Source: Streptomyces cinerochromogenes (GTDB taxonomy: Bacteria > Actinomycetota > Actinomycetes > Streptomycetales > Streptomycetaceae). Taken from it: a stretch of 64,000 nt of DNA. Below the pieces are notes generated by a model. The model worked only from the letters and a program-made list of their open reading frames with translations, ran no database searches and was not told the origin of the DNA. Both the position numbers and the translations under genes were made by a program. The stretch covers positions 124,001 to 188,000 of the forward strand of contig NZ_BMRM01000006.1 of the NCBI RefSeq assembly GCF_014648635.1. Direction: 5' to 3'. Shown one piece after another: positions 10,896 through 18,218 of the stretch (position 1 is the stretch's first letter; each line of letters starts with the position of its first letter).

Positions 10896-12235
10896 GAGGC
10901 CCGCTCCAGGGCCTCGCGGTACGACACCGTGCGGGCGCCGCCGTGGGCGGCGAGGTAGTCCTGCGCGGTGGCCGGGGTGACGAAGGGCAGCAGCCGGTCG
11001 CCGTCGGCCACCCAGACCGCCTTGTCGGCGAACCAGAGGGTGCCTGTGGTGGCATCGGGCACGTAGGCGGCGCGGATTCCGTCCTGGTGTGCGGCCAGGT
11101 AGGCCAGCAGTTGCTTCGGTGACGTGTAGGAGAGGGTCTTCTCGCCGCCCTTGGGCCACACCTCGCTCGCGGCCGGCGGGGGCGGCGCGGTGAGCCGCTT
11201 GGTGTACGACGTGCCGAGTGCCTTCTTCAGGTACTGGTCGTCGACGAAGGAGTCCACGTCGATGTCGCCGGTCAGCTTGGCGGACTTCAGCACGGACACG
11301 TCCTGTTCGAGGGCGGCCACGAGCTGAGGACTGAGCGCCGGGTTGAACGTGGAGATGCCGTGGGCGCCGTTGTAGAGGTAGACGACCTCGGCGGGCAGGC
11401 CGGTGGCTTCGGCGACCTTCTCGGCCGCGGTGACGGGATGGCCGTTGAGGTAGTCCGTCGCCTGGGCCTGCGCCTTGAGGAAGGCTTCCAGGACGGCCGG
11501 GTGCCGGTCGGCGAAGTCCTCGCGGGCGGTCACGCCGTGGAAGGTGGGCAGGTTCAGCCGGGCGCCGTCGTACAGGGCCTTCGCCTTGCCCTGGAAGGCG
11601 AGGAGGCCGGGCCAGGCGACGAACTGGGACAGCGCGTCCACACTGCCGGCCGACAGCGCCGAAGCGCCCACCGCGGGTTGCTGGTTGAGCTTGGAGATCC
11701 CCTTGTCCGGGTCGATGCCGGCTCGCTGCAGTGCCCGTACGAGGGTGCCGTCGGCGGCCGAGCCGACGCTCGTGGAGACCTTCTTGCCCTTCAGGTCCTT
11801 CAGGGACGTGAGCGTGGAGTCCGGTGCGGTGACGATGGTGTTGAGGCCGCCGCGCAGGTTGTAGCCGGTGGTGGAGACCAGGTGGGTCGGCCGGCCCAGC
11901 TGCTTGCCGCGGGCCGCGTTGAGCAGCAGCGGGAAGTCGCCCATCGAGCCGATGTCGATCTTCCCGGCGGTCATCTGGGCGGTGATCGGGGCGCCGGTGG
12001 CGTAGTCCTGCCAGTCGACCTTGTAGGTGTGGCCGTCGTGCAGGGAGTGGAGCTGCTTCTCGAAGTATCCGAGAGAGCGCAGCAGGGTGCCGGCGGTGAC
12101 GGTGTTGATGGTCTTGGACTGGTAGCCGACGGTCACGGTGACCGTGGAGCCGCTGCCCGCCTCGGCGCTGCCGCCGCAGGCGGAAAGGGGCAGCAGGAGT
12201 GCGGCGGCGGACAGGGCGACTGCCGTGCGTTTCAT
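10892..12235 (-). CDS. Lipoprotein substrate-binding protein with NosL-like C-terminal domain
   Basis: A 447-aa exported lipoprotein. Residues 1-20 are a signal peptide with lipobox LSAC (Cys20). Residues about 40-340 form an NMT1/SsuA-type periplasmic-binding fold (AGTLLRSLGYFEKQL near the start, MTAGKIDIGSMGDFPLLL, LKDLKGKKVSTSVGSAADG). The last 75 residues are extra for this family: they contain AYVPDATTG, ADKAVWVADGDRLLPFVTPA and a terminal AAHGGARTVSYREAL, a pattern like NosL (a copper-binding accessory protein), though without obvious Cys/Met copper ligands. The ATG at 12235 follows GAGAGG. It is co-transcribed with ferredoxin and permease. The ligand is unknown; sulfonates or other small organic compounds are typical of the fold. 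Confidence 0.88.
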   Translation of the reverse strand: MKRTAVALSAAALLLPLSACGGSAEAGSGSTVTVTVGYQSKTINTVTAGTLLRSLGYFEKQLHSLHDGHTYKVDWQDYATGAPITAQMTAGKIDIGSMGDFPLLLNAARGKQLGRPTHLVSTTGYNLRGGLNTIVTAPDSTLTSLKDLKGKKVSTSVGSAADGTLVRALQRAGIDPDKGISKLNQQPAVGASALSAGSVDALSQFVAWPGLLAFQGKAKALYDGARLNLPTFHGVTAREDFADRHPAVLEAFLKAQAQATDYLNGHPVTAAEKVAEATGLPAEVVYLYNGAHGISTFNPALSPQLVAALEQDVSVLKSAKLTGDIDVDSFVDDQYLKKALGTSYTKRLTAPPPPAASEVWPKGGEKTLSYTSPKQLLAYLAAHQDGIRAAYVPDATTGTLWFADKAVWVADGDRLLPFVTPATAQDYLAAHGGARTVSYREALERAS

Positions 12236-12249
12236 GATGGGTGTACCTC

Positions 12250-12477
12250 TCACCGCAGCAGGTAGGGCATGTTGACCGTGACGGCTCCGGTGGGGCAGCG
12301 GGCCGCGCAGGGACCGCAGTACCAGCACTCGTCGACGTGCATGTACGCCTTGCCGCTGCTCTCGTCGATGGCGAGGGAGTCCAGCGGGCACATGTCCACG
12401 CAGAGGGTGCAGCCGTCGATGCACTTCGACTCGTCGATGGTCACGGGCACGTCGGCCCGCTGGGGCGCCAAGGGCAT
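12250..12477 (-). CDS. Two-cluster [4Fe-4S] ferredoxin, AprB-like
   Basis: A 75-aa protein with two ferredoxin cysteine sets: CIDGCTLCVDMCP (residues about 19-31) and CWYCGPCAARCP (about 51-62). The first set has the widened CxxxCxxC spacing rather than plain CxxCxxC, and with the following DECWYCG segment it resembles the N-terminal cluster domain of APS reductase beta (AprB) but lacks AprB's C-terminal tail. GGAGAC precedes the ATG at 12477. It sits 14 bp before the binding-protein gene and is the likely electron partner of the AprA-like flavoprotein. Assignment to AprB is by resemblance only. Confidence 0.9.
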   Translation of the reverse strand: MPLAPQRADVPVTIDESKCIDGCTLCVDMCPLDSLAIDESSGKAYMHVDECWYCGPCAARCPTGAVTVNMPYLLR

Positions 12478-12509
12478 GGCTGTCTCCAGGAAAGGTGCAG
12501 GCGGGGCGG

Positions 12510-13298
12510 TTACGACCGGTGCAGCAGGCCGCTCATCGTGATGCGGTCGCCGCGGAAGCGGATGAACTCCAGATCGACGGGCCGGCCGTCGGCGAGGTGC
12601 GTGAGGCGCTCCAGCATCATGACGGCGGCGCCGCGCGGGGCCTGGAGTACCGCTGCGGAGTGGGCGTCCGCGTTCACCGCCTCCAGGGTGATCTCGGCGT
12701 GGCCGAGAGGCCGGCCGGTGATGGCTTCCAGGAGGCGGAAGACATCGGTGTTCTCCAGGTCGGCGCCGAGCAGGGCGGTACCGATGTCGAGCGGGATGTA
12801 GGTGAGGTCGAGGGAGAGCGGGAGGCCGTTCAGGCGGCGCAGACGTTCGATGTAGAGGACGTCGGAGCCGGCCGGGACGCGGAGGCGTTCGGCCACGGGG
12901 GCGGGTGCGGGGGCGGGGCCCATGGTGCGGACCTCGTTGGTGACGCGGCCGTGTTCGCGGAGGGTTTCCGCGAGGCCCATCAGACGGTCGAGCCCGTGCG
13001 GGTATTTCCGGGCGACGACGACGGTGCCGACTCCGGGCAGCCGGTCCACCAGGCCCTCGGCCCGGAGCAGGTCCAGGGCCTGGCGGACGGTGTTGCGGGA
13101 GGCGCGGTAGTCGGTGGCGAGGGTGGACTCGTGGGGGAGGGTGCCGTCCTGGAAAGTGCCGGTGAGGATCTGGCGGCGCAGCAGGTCGGCGAGCTGCCGG
13201 GCCCGGTCCGCACGCAGCCGGTGCCGTGCGCGGTGGGCGGCGACGGTGCTCGCGGCGCCCTGCCCGGCATGGTCTCGGGGGCGGTCGGTGGGTGGCAT
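12510..13298 (-). CDS. GntR-family (HutC/UTRA) transcriptional regulator
   Basis: A 262-aa repressor-type protein. Residues about 25-95 form a GntR winged helix-turn-helix (ADLLRRQILTGTFQDG, HESTLATDYRASRNTVRQAL, LRAEGLVDRLPGVGTVV). Residues about 115-260 form a UTRA ligand-binding domain ending EFIRFRGDRITMSG. The first gene of the importer-flavoprotein cluster, 32 bp ahead of the ferredoxin. No Shine-Dalgarno is visible; the ATG at 13298 sits 7 nt after TATGGT, suggesting a leaderless transcript. ATG at 13310 is the alternative. An inverted repeat overlaps this promoter (13307-13330), consistent with autoregulation. Confidence 0.9.
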   Translation of the reverse strand: MPPTDRPRDHAGQGAASTVAAHRARHRLRADRARQLADLLRRQILTGTFQDGTLPHESTLATDYRASRNTVRQALDLLRAEGLVDRLPGVGTVVVARKYPHGLDRLMGLAETLREHGRVTNEVRTMGPAPAPAPVAERLRVPAGSDVLYIERLRRLNGLPLSLDLTYIPLDIGTALLGADLENTDVFRLLEAITGRPLGHAEITLEAVNADAHSAAVLQAPRGAAVMMLERLTHLADGRPVDLEFIRFRGDRITMSGLLHRS

Positions 13299-13306
13299 GG
13301 CTGGAA

Positions 13307-13330
13307 CCATACCTACGCGGTAGGAAATGG
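13307..13330. promoter_or_regulatory. Candidate operator of the GntR regulator
   Basis: CCTAC (13312-13316) and GTAGG (13320-13324) form an inverted repeat around GCG, flanked by an outer CCAT (13307-13310) and ATGG (13327-13330). It lies immediately upstream of, or overlapping, the gntR start and its presumed -10 element. This is the only upstream region long enough to hold a promoter for the whole six-gene cluster. Confidence 0.45.
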
Positions 13331-13431
13331 CGTGTTGCTGGAGTGTTGCGCCAGGTGCGGGCACCAGGAGCGAGCCGTTGAGCTGGTCTTTTCCGCTCGG
13401 CGGGGCAAGATCTGCCACCCCGCGGGGACGG

Positions 13432-14370
13432 TCAGGACAGCGCCGTCAGCCCTGGGGCGAACGTGATCAGCAACGGCAGCAGCGGTACCAGCGCGGCCAC
13501 CGTCGTGGTCAGGGCCCGGTGCCGGCGCAGCAGCCGCGGCGGCGGCTCCAGCAGGCGGTCGACCCGCTCGCCCAGCAGGCGGCGGCTGGAGTCGCAGGAC
13601 AGGACACCTCGGTGCTGGTTCAGCTCGATCAGGGCGAGGGCCGTGGTGAGGTGCCCGCAGCGGCGGGACGCCGTGTCGTCGGCGGCCAGCTCGACCAGGC
13701 GGTGGGTCTGGTCGCAGAAGTGGGCGAACAGCGGCACCTGCGGGAAGCCCGTGGCGAGGGCGGTGGACAGGTGCAGCAGCCAGTCGTGGTGGGCGCGGGC
13801 GTGCCCGCGCTCGTGGGTGAGGACGGCGTCCAGCTGGAGGTCGGTGAGGCGCTGCAGCGCCCCCGTGGTGACGACCAGTTGCGGCGGGTGCCCCGGCATC
13901 CACCAGGCGTCCGGGTACTCGTCCTCCAGCACCAGCATCGGCCCGCGCCCCGCGGGCAGCCCGGCCGGCAGCTCGGGGGCGCGCTCGCGCAGCTGCGCCC
14001 GGGCCTGGCCCCGGCTGCGGCGGGCCTCGACGAGTTCCCGGGCGAGCATCGCCGTCGTCCAGGCCGCTCCGCAGGCCAGCAGCACGGTGAGCGCCGCGGC
14101 CCACACCGGCGCGGTGGACAGGTCGTAGGCCGCGGTGACCGCGGGCGGTGCGGGGGCGAACACGTGGTCGCGGACGGTGTGGAAGACGGCCGCCGCGCCC
14201 AGGACCAGCGCGGTCAGGCAGCACAGCAGCACGGTCGCGACCAGGCACTGCCACACCCACAGCGCGACCACGGGTTCACGCTCGGGCCAGGCGGCACGGG
14301 TCAGCGCGCGCGGTGCCGGTACGGCGGCCGTGAGGGCGACGACGCTCAGCAGGAGCAGGCAGACGGTCAT
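13432..14370 (-). CDS. M56-family (BlaR1-like) membrane metallopeptidase
   Basis: A 312-aa membrane protein with three or four N-terminal helices (MTVCLLLLSVVALTAAV, VWQCLVATVLLCCLTALVLG, VWAAALTVLLACGAAWT). A zinc-protease core follows with LTHERGHARAHHDW (the HExxH motif), a downstream ELAADDTASRR segment supplying the third ligand, and a final C-terminal helix. M56 proteins usually sense beta-lactams or other signals and cleave a partner BlaI/MecI repressor. Here there is no extracellular sensor domain and no BlaI-type gene next to it. The ATG at 14370 is preceded by GGAG. Partner and target are unknown. Confidence 0.85.
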   Translation of the reverse strand: MTVCLLLLSVVALTAAVPAPRALTRAAWPEREPVVALWVWQCLVATVLLCCLTALVLGAAAVFHTVRDHVFAPAPPAVTAAYDLSTAPVWAAALTVLLACGAAWTTAMLARELVEARRSRGQARAQLRERAPELPAGLPAGRGPMLVLEDEYPDAWWMPGHPPQLVVTTGALQRLTDLQLDAVLTHERGHARAHHDWLLHLSTALATGFPQVPLFAHFCDQTHRLVELAADDTASRRCGHLTTALALIELNQHRGVLSCDSSRRLLGERVDRLLEPPPRLLRRHRALTTTVAALVPLLPLLITFAPGLTALS

Positions 14371-14542
14371 GCCGGGGCTCCGGTTCCTGGTCGGAGAGGT
14401 GTGCGGATGTCGGTGGTTCCGGGCACGCTGCACGCGACGGCGGCTCGCGCGCGGTGCGTGTCCCCGTCAGTATGACGAAGACGGGCGGTGCGAGTCAGGT
14501 GTCGGCGGCGATCCGGTCGGCGCGGCGACCTCGACCGTGGCA

Positions 14543-14581
14543 CACGCGCGTGGGCGGTTCTCGTACCGCCACGCGCGCGTG
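14543..14581. repeat. REP-like hairpin element (copy 1)
   Basis: A 39-nt element made of CACGCGCGTG (14543-14552), a 17-nt middle that folds as GGCGGT/ACCGCC around TCTCGT, and CACGCGCGCGTG (14570-14581). The whole can fold as one long stem with a single bulge. It lies in the gap between fahA and the M56 gene. A 39-nt element with identical ends and a related middle occurs at 45224-45262. Confidence 0.6.
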
Positions 14582-14624
14582 CCCGTGCCGCGCCCGGCGC
14601 CGGCCCGGTGGCCCCGGTCGCGGG

Positions 14625-15842
14625 TCAGCCCGTCACGACCCGCCCGCTGACCTCGCCCAGCCCGACCCGGCGCCCGTCCGCGCCGGGAGCCCAGGCCGAC
14701 AGGGTCACCACGTCCCCGTCCTCCAGGAAGGTCCGCTTGCCGTCGGGGAGTTCGAGGGGGTCGCGGCCGTTCCAGGTCAGCTCCAGCAGGGAGCCGCGCT
14801 GGTTCTCGTCCGGGCCGCTGACCGTGCCCGAGCCGTACAGGTCGCCGGTGCGCAGCGAGGCACCGTTGACCGTCATGTGGGCGAGCTGCTGGGCGGCGGT
14901 CCAGTACATGGTGGAGAACGGGGGCTCGGAGACCACATGGCCGTTGATCGCGACGGAGATGCGGAGGTCGTAGCCGCCGGGCTCGGTGCCGGGCGCCGAG
15001 TCGTCCAGATAGGGCAGCAGCGGGTGCGTGCGCTCCGGGGGTGTCACGCGCGCGTGCTCCAGCGCTTCGAGCGGGGTGATCCACGCCGACACCGAGGTGG
15101 CGAAGGACTTGCCGAGGAACGGGCCGAGGGGGACGTACTCCCAGGCCTGGATGTCCCGCGCGGACCAGTCGTTCAGCAGGCACAGCCCGAACACGTGCTC
15201 CCTGAAGTCGCCGAGTGCGACCGGACCGCCCAGCCGGGACGGCACGCCCACGACGAAGCCGACCTCGGCCTCGATGTCCAGCCGGATCGACGGGCCGAAG
15301 ACGGGAGAGGGGTCGCCGGGGCCCTTGCGCTGCCCGGACGGCCGTACGACGTCGGTGCCCGAGACGACGACCGTGCCGGAGCGGCCGTGGTAGCCGATCG
15401 GCAGGTGCTTCCAGTTGGGGGTGAGGGAGTCCTCGGCGTCCGGGCGGAAGATCTGGCCGACGTTGCGGGCGTGGTTCTCCGAGGCGTAGAAGTCGACGTA
15501 GTCCGCGACCTCGAAGGGCAGGTGCAGGGTCACCTCGGACAGGGGGTGGAACAGCGGCTCGACGGTCTCGCGGTGTGCCGGGTCCGTGATCCACGAGGTG
15601 AGGGCGCGCCGTACGTCCGACCAGGTGGTGCGGCCGGCGGCGAGCAGCGGGTTCAGGGTGGGCCGGGCGAGCAGCGCCTGGTGGGGCGAGCCGAGCGCCG
15701 CGGCCGTGGCGCCCGCGTCGAGGACGTGGTTCCCGAGCCGGACGCCGATCCTCCGCTCCGTGCTGCCGGAGGGCGAGAACACGCCATAGGGGAGGTTGTG
15801 CGGACCGAAGGGGTCGCCCTCGGGGACGTCGAAGGGGGGCAT
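14625..15842 (-). CDS. fahA: Fumarylacetoacetase
   Basis: A 405-aa hydrolase that splits fumarylacetoacetate into fumarate and acetoacetate, the last step of tyrosine/homogentisate degradation. The N-terminal SH3-like region (about 1-110) is followed by the FAH catalytic domain. Metal and catalytic residues are recognisable: DFYASENHARNVG (metal Asp and general-base His), DIEAEVGFVVG (two Glu ligands) and LNDWSARDIQAWEY (Asp ligand and substrate loop). The ATG at 15842 is preceded by GTGAGG; the frame is open upstream but without family similarity. No other homogentisate genes are adjacent, so it stands alone. Confidence 0.95.
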   Translation of the reverse strand: MPPFDVPEGDPFGPHNLPYGVFSPSGSTERRIGVRLGNHVLDAGATAAALGSPHQALLARPTLNPLLAAGRTTWSDVRRALTSWITDPAHRETVEPLFHPLSEVTLHLPFEVADYVDFYASENHARNVGQIFRPDAEDSLTPNWKHLPIGYHGRSGTVVVSGTDVVRPSGQRKGPGDPSPVFGPSIRLDIEAEVGFVVGVPSRLGGPVALGDFREHVFGLCLLNDWSARDIQAWEYVPLGPFLGKSFATSVSAWITPLEALEHARVTPPERTHPLLPYLDDSAPGTEPGGYDLRISVAINGHVVSEPPFSTMYWTAAQQLAHMTVNGASLRTGDLYGSGTVSGPDENQRGSLLELTWNGRDPLELPDGKRTFLEDGDVVTLSAWAPGADGRRVGLGEVSGRVVTG

Positions 15843-16103
15843 GGGGTGCTGCCTCACTCTCATCCGGGCCATGCACGGCGTTCCATGTGATCGGGCCACA
15901 CGTTACGGCCGACTCGTGTGTCTTGGGCAGTGCCGCACTCCGGAGAGCTGCTGAGCGCGCGTGCGGTCGTCGCCGGCGCCGGCCTGTCCCGGCCGGACCA
16001 CTTGCCGGTGGCACACTCATCCGGGCGTCTGCAGAAGCCACTTGGGGTCGTGAACCGTGCAAGTGCGTGGAAAGACAGGTGAGTCGGCGGGGCGCCGCGT
16101 CCG

Positions 16104-16109
16104 TATTCT
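16104..16109 (+). promoter_or_regulatory. -10 element of a leaderless promoter (HAD gene)
   Basis: TATTCT ends 6 nt before the ATG at 16116, and no ribosome-binding site precedes that ATG. This is the geometry of a leaderless Streptomyces transcript starting at or beside the start codon. Confidence 0.45.
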
Positions 16110-16115
16110 CTGATC

Positions 16116-16934
16116 ATGGCACCCTCCCTGGCATATGCACTGATCGCCACTGACCTGGACGGAACGCTGCTGCGCGGTGACGACACCGTCTCCGACCGGT
16201 CGCTCGCCGCGCTCGCGCGGGTGGTGCGGGCCGGTGCCCGGCACCTGGTGGTGACAGGCCGCCCGGCGCCGCGGGTACGGCCGCTGCTGGCGGACCTCGG
16301 CTGCACGGGGCTCGCGGTGTGCGGCCAGGGGGCACAGGTCTACGACGCCGGGTCCCACCGTCTGCTGTGGTCGGTCCGGCTGGACCGGGAGCTGGCCGAG
16401 ACGGCGCTCGGCAAGATCGAGGCGGAGGTGGGGCAGGTCTACGCGGCGGTCGACCAGGACGGCGTGGACGGGCTCACGCTCATCGAGCCCGGCTACCGGA
16501 TGCCCCACCCGACGCTGCCTGCGGTGCGCGTCGGCCGGCGGGAGGAGCTGTGGCGCGAGCCCATCAGCAAGGTGCTGCTGCGGCACGCCTCCCTGTCCGA
16601 CGACGAGCTGGCGACGGTGGCGCGCTCGGCGGTGGGTTCGCTGGCGACGGTCACCATGTCGGGGCCGGGGACCGTGGAGCTGCAGCCGAGGGGGGTGACG
16701 AAGGCGACCGGGCTGGCGCTGGCCGCCGAGCGGCTCGGGGTGGAGGCCGACCGGGCCCTCGCCTTCGGCGACATGCCCAACGACATCCCCATGTTCGAGT
16801 GGGCCGGACGCGGTGTCGCGATGGCCAACGCGCACCCCGAACTGAAGGCGGTGGCCGACGAGGTCACCTTGTCGAACGAGGACGACGGCATCGCCGTCGT
16901 CCTCGAAGGACTCTTCCCGACCGGCCGGCCGTGA
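16116..16934 (+). CDS. Cof-type HAD-IIB family phosphatase
   Basis: A 272-aa cytoplasmic haloacid-dehalogenase hydrolase, probably a sugar-phosphate or nucleotide phosphatase. Motif I is ATDLDGTLL (nucleophile Asp near residue 13), motif II VVTGRPAPRV, motif III a Lys near residue 150-200 (SKVLLR, VTKATGLALA), and motif IV AFGDMPNDIPMFEWAG (about residue 210-225). A C2 cap sits between motifs II and III, typical of the Cof/IIB group. No Shine-Dalgarno is seen, and the gene appears leaderless. The stop codon lies inside a triplicated 17-bp repeat. Confidence 0.93.
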   Translation: MAPSLAYALIATDLDGTLLRGDDTVSDRSLAALARVVRAGARHLVVTGRPAPRVRPLLADLGCTGLAVCGQGAQVYDAGSHRLLWSVRLDRELAETALGKIEAEVGQVYAAVDQDGVDGLTLIEPGYRMPHPTLPAVRVGRREELWREPISKVLLRHASLSDDELATVARSAVGSLATVTMSGPGTVELQPRGVTKATGLALAAERLGVEADRALAFGDMPNDIPMFEWAGRGVAMANAHPELKAVADEVTLSNEDDGIAVVLEGLFPTGRP

Positions 16935-16969
16935 TGACCGGCCGGCCGTGATGACCCGCCGGCCGTGAT
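16919..16969 (+). repeat. 17-bp tandem repeat, three copies, across a stop codon
   Basis: GACCGGCCGGCCGTGAT occurs at 16919-16935 and 16936-16952, and with one change at 16953-16969. The first copy holds the last codons and TGA of the HAD gene; the next two are non-coding duplications. Confidence 0.85.
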
Positions 16970-17024
16970 GGCCGGCCTGACCGGGACCTCAGGAAAGAAG
17001 GGTGCGGCGGCCGGCCGGCGCCGG

Positions 17025-17510
17025 TCAGTACGCGCCGAACACGTTGTCGATCGACCCGTACCGCGCGGCCGCGTAGTTGCAGGCGGCGGTGATGTTCGCG
17101 ACCGGGTCGTAGATGTTGAACGAGGTTCCGGCGACGTGGTACGCGTTGAAGGTGGGGTCGATGACCTGGAGCAGTCCCTTGGACGGGATGCCCTTGGCGG
17201 CGTTGGAGTCCCAGAGGTTGATGGCCGTCGGGTTGCCCGAGGACTCGCGGATGATGTTGCGGTAGATGCCGTTGTAGGTGCCCGGGATGTGCTTCTCGGC
17301 CATGATCGCGAGCGACTCGCGGATCCAGCCGTCCAGGTTGTTCGGGTATCCGGCGGTGGTGGTGGCCGGCGTGGAGGTGCCGGTGGCCGCGGAGGCGCCG
17401 GTCGCGCCGATGAGCGGCAGGGCGAGGACGGCGACGCCGGTGCCGGCGGCGGCGAGGGCGCGGACGAGGCGGCTGTTCCGGGTGCGGCGGTGCTGAACGG
17501 CAGCGGGCAT
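17025..17510 (-). CDS. Secreted lytic transglycosylase (SLT domain)
   Basis: A 161-aa exported cell-wall hydrolase. Residues 1-43 are a signal peptide ending GATGASAA. The mature part is a single small transglycosylase/lysozyme-fold domain with catalytic Glu in IYRNIIRESSGNPTAINLWD (about residue 85-105), then SKGLLQVIDPTFNAYH and the terminal NITAACNYAAARYGS. GGAGAGG precedes the ATG at 17510. The 5' region is a c-di-AMP riboswitch, matching the known control of resuscitation and wall-lysis genes in actinobacteria. It probably remodels peptidoglycan during growth or germination. Confidence 0.93.
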   Translation of the reverse strand: MPAAVQHRRTRNSRLVRALAAAGTGVAVLALPLIGATGASAATGTSTPATTTAGYPNNLDGWIRESLAIMAEKHIPGTYNGIYRNIIRESSGNPTAINLWDSNAAKGIPSKGLLQVIDPTFNAYHVAGTSFNIYDPVANITAACNYAAARYGSIDNVFGAY

Positions 17511-17523
17511 GGGGGTGTTCCTC

Positions 17524-17722
17524 TCCGGCGCCTGCGAGGTGAGCTGTCGGGTTCGGGCGGGGAGGTGCCCGGCCGCGCCCTTGAGGAGGCACGGCTTCAC
17601 CCCTAGCCGTGTCGGTGCGGCGTGTGCCGACCGGCCCGGCGACTTACCTGGGATCCCCCGCTCCTGCCGTACGAATGAGTTCGTCGATGGGTTATGCGGG
17701 CGGCGGCAGGATTCGGCGTCCG
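17524..17722 (-). promoter_or_regulatory. c-di-AMP riboswitch (ydaO-yuaA type)
   Basis: Read on the minus strand, the leader contains the conserved blocks of this class in order: CCGAATCCTG, GGGGGATCCCAGGTAAG, TAGGGGTGAAG and CCGAACCCGACAGCTCACC followed by TCGCAGGCG. A 5' ACGCC segment can pair with the 3' GGCG to close P1. It ends 14 nt before the transglycosylase ATG, overlapping nothing but leaving the ribosome site just outside P1. In this class bound c-di-AMP turns expression off. Confidence 0.92.
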
Positions 17723-18218
17723 CCCGACGGCCCGGAACGTATGCGAGAGCACATGTCGGGAACAAGTACCGGATTCATACAACAGGCGATTTGACCTTGA
17801 TCGACGCTGTATGGGGTGCTTGATCCTTTGCGATTGCCAAGCCTCAACTCGCTTGCGCGGCAAGGGGTCGCGGGGGTTGGGGGGTGTGGGGCGGGTATAC
17901 GGGGCGCGTGACCCAATTCACGAAATGGCAAATCGCTCGAAATCGGGCATGGGGGAATAAGGGGATTCACCCCTAAGGTGGCGGAGGGGGCGTCTGGAGA
18001 GGTTGCGAAACGGTGCCTGTATTGCTGTTAAGTCAATAAATGTCCGTTCTTACTATGTGATCAAGACCATGCCGGTCGTGGTCCCATGCCGCCCGGGCTG
18101 GACCGGTGGGCGCTATCGGTGATCGAAACAGGACCGGATACGCTGACTTGAGTGATGGCAGCGACCTATCGACAAACCGTGTAATCGCCAGCAGACACCA
18201 GCAGACAGGAGACCCCTC
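17723..18218. other. Long intergenic region between divergent transglycosylase and polyprenyl synthetase genes
   Basis: No credible coding frame was found. The minus-strand side should hold the riboswitch promoter. AGGGG-ATTCA-CCCCT (17960-17974) is a small inverted repeat. The AT-rich stretch around 18020-18060 is unusual for this genome and holds the likely promoter of the polyprenyl synthetase gene. Confidence 0.6.
18028..18056 (+). promoter_or_regulatory. Candidate promoter of polyprenyl synthetase
   Basis: TTAAGT (18028-18033) and TACTAT (18051-18056) are separated by 17 nt in an AT-rich island about 160 bp before the GTG start. Confidence 0.35.

Noticed and set aside
7434..10958. A 1174-codon plus-strand open frame across the FAD, ATPase and permease genes
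   Set aside because: Antisense of well-supported minus-strand genes; composition is typical of high-GC shadow frames (Val/Gly/Arg/Asp rich, no domain).
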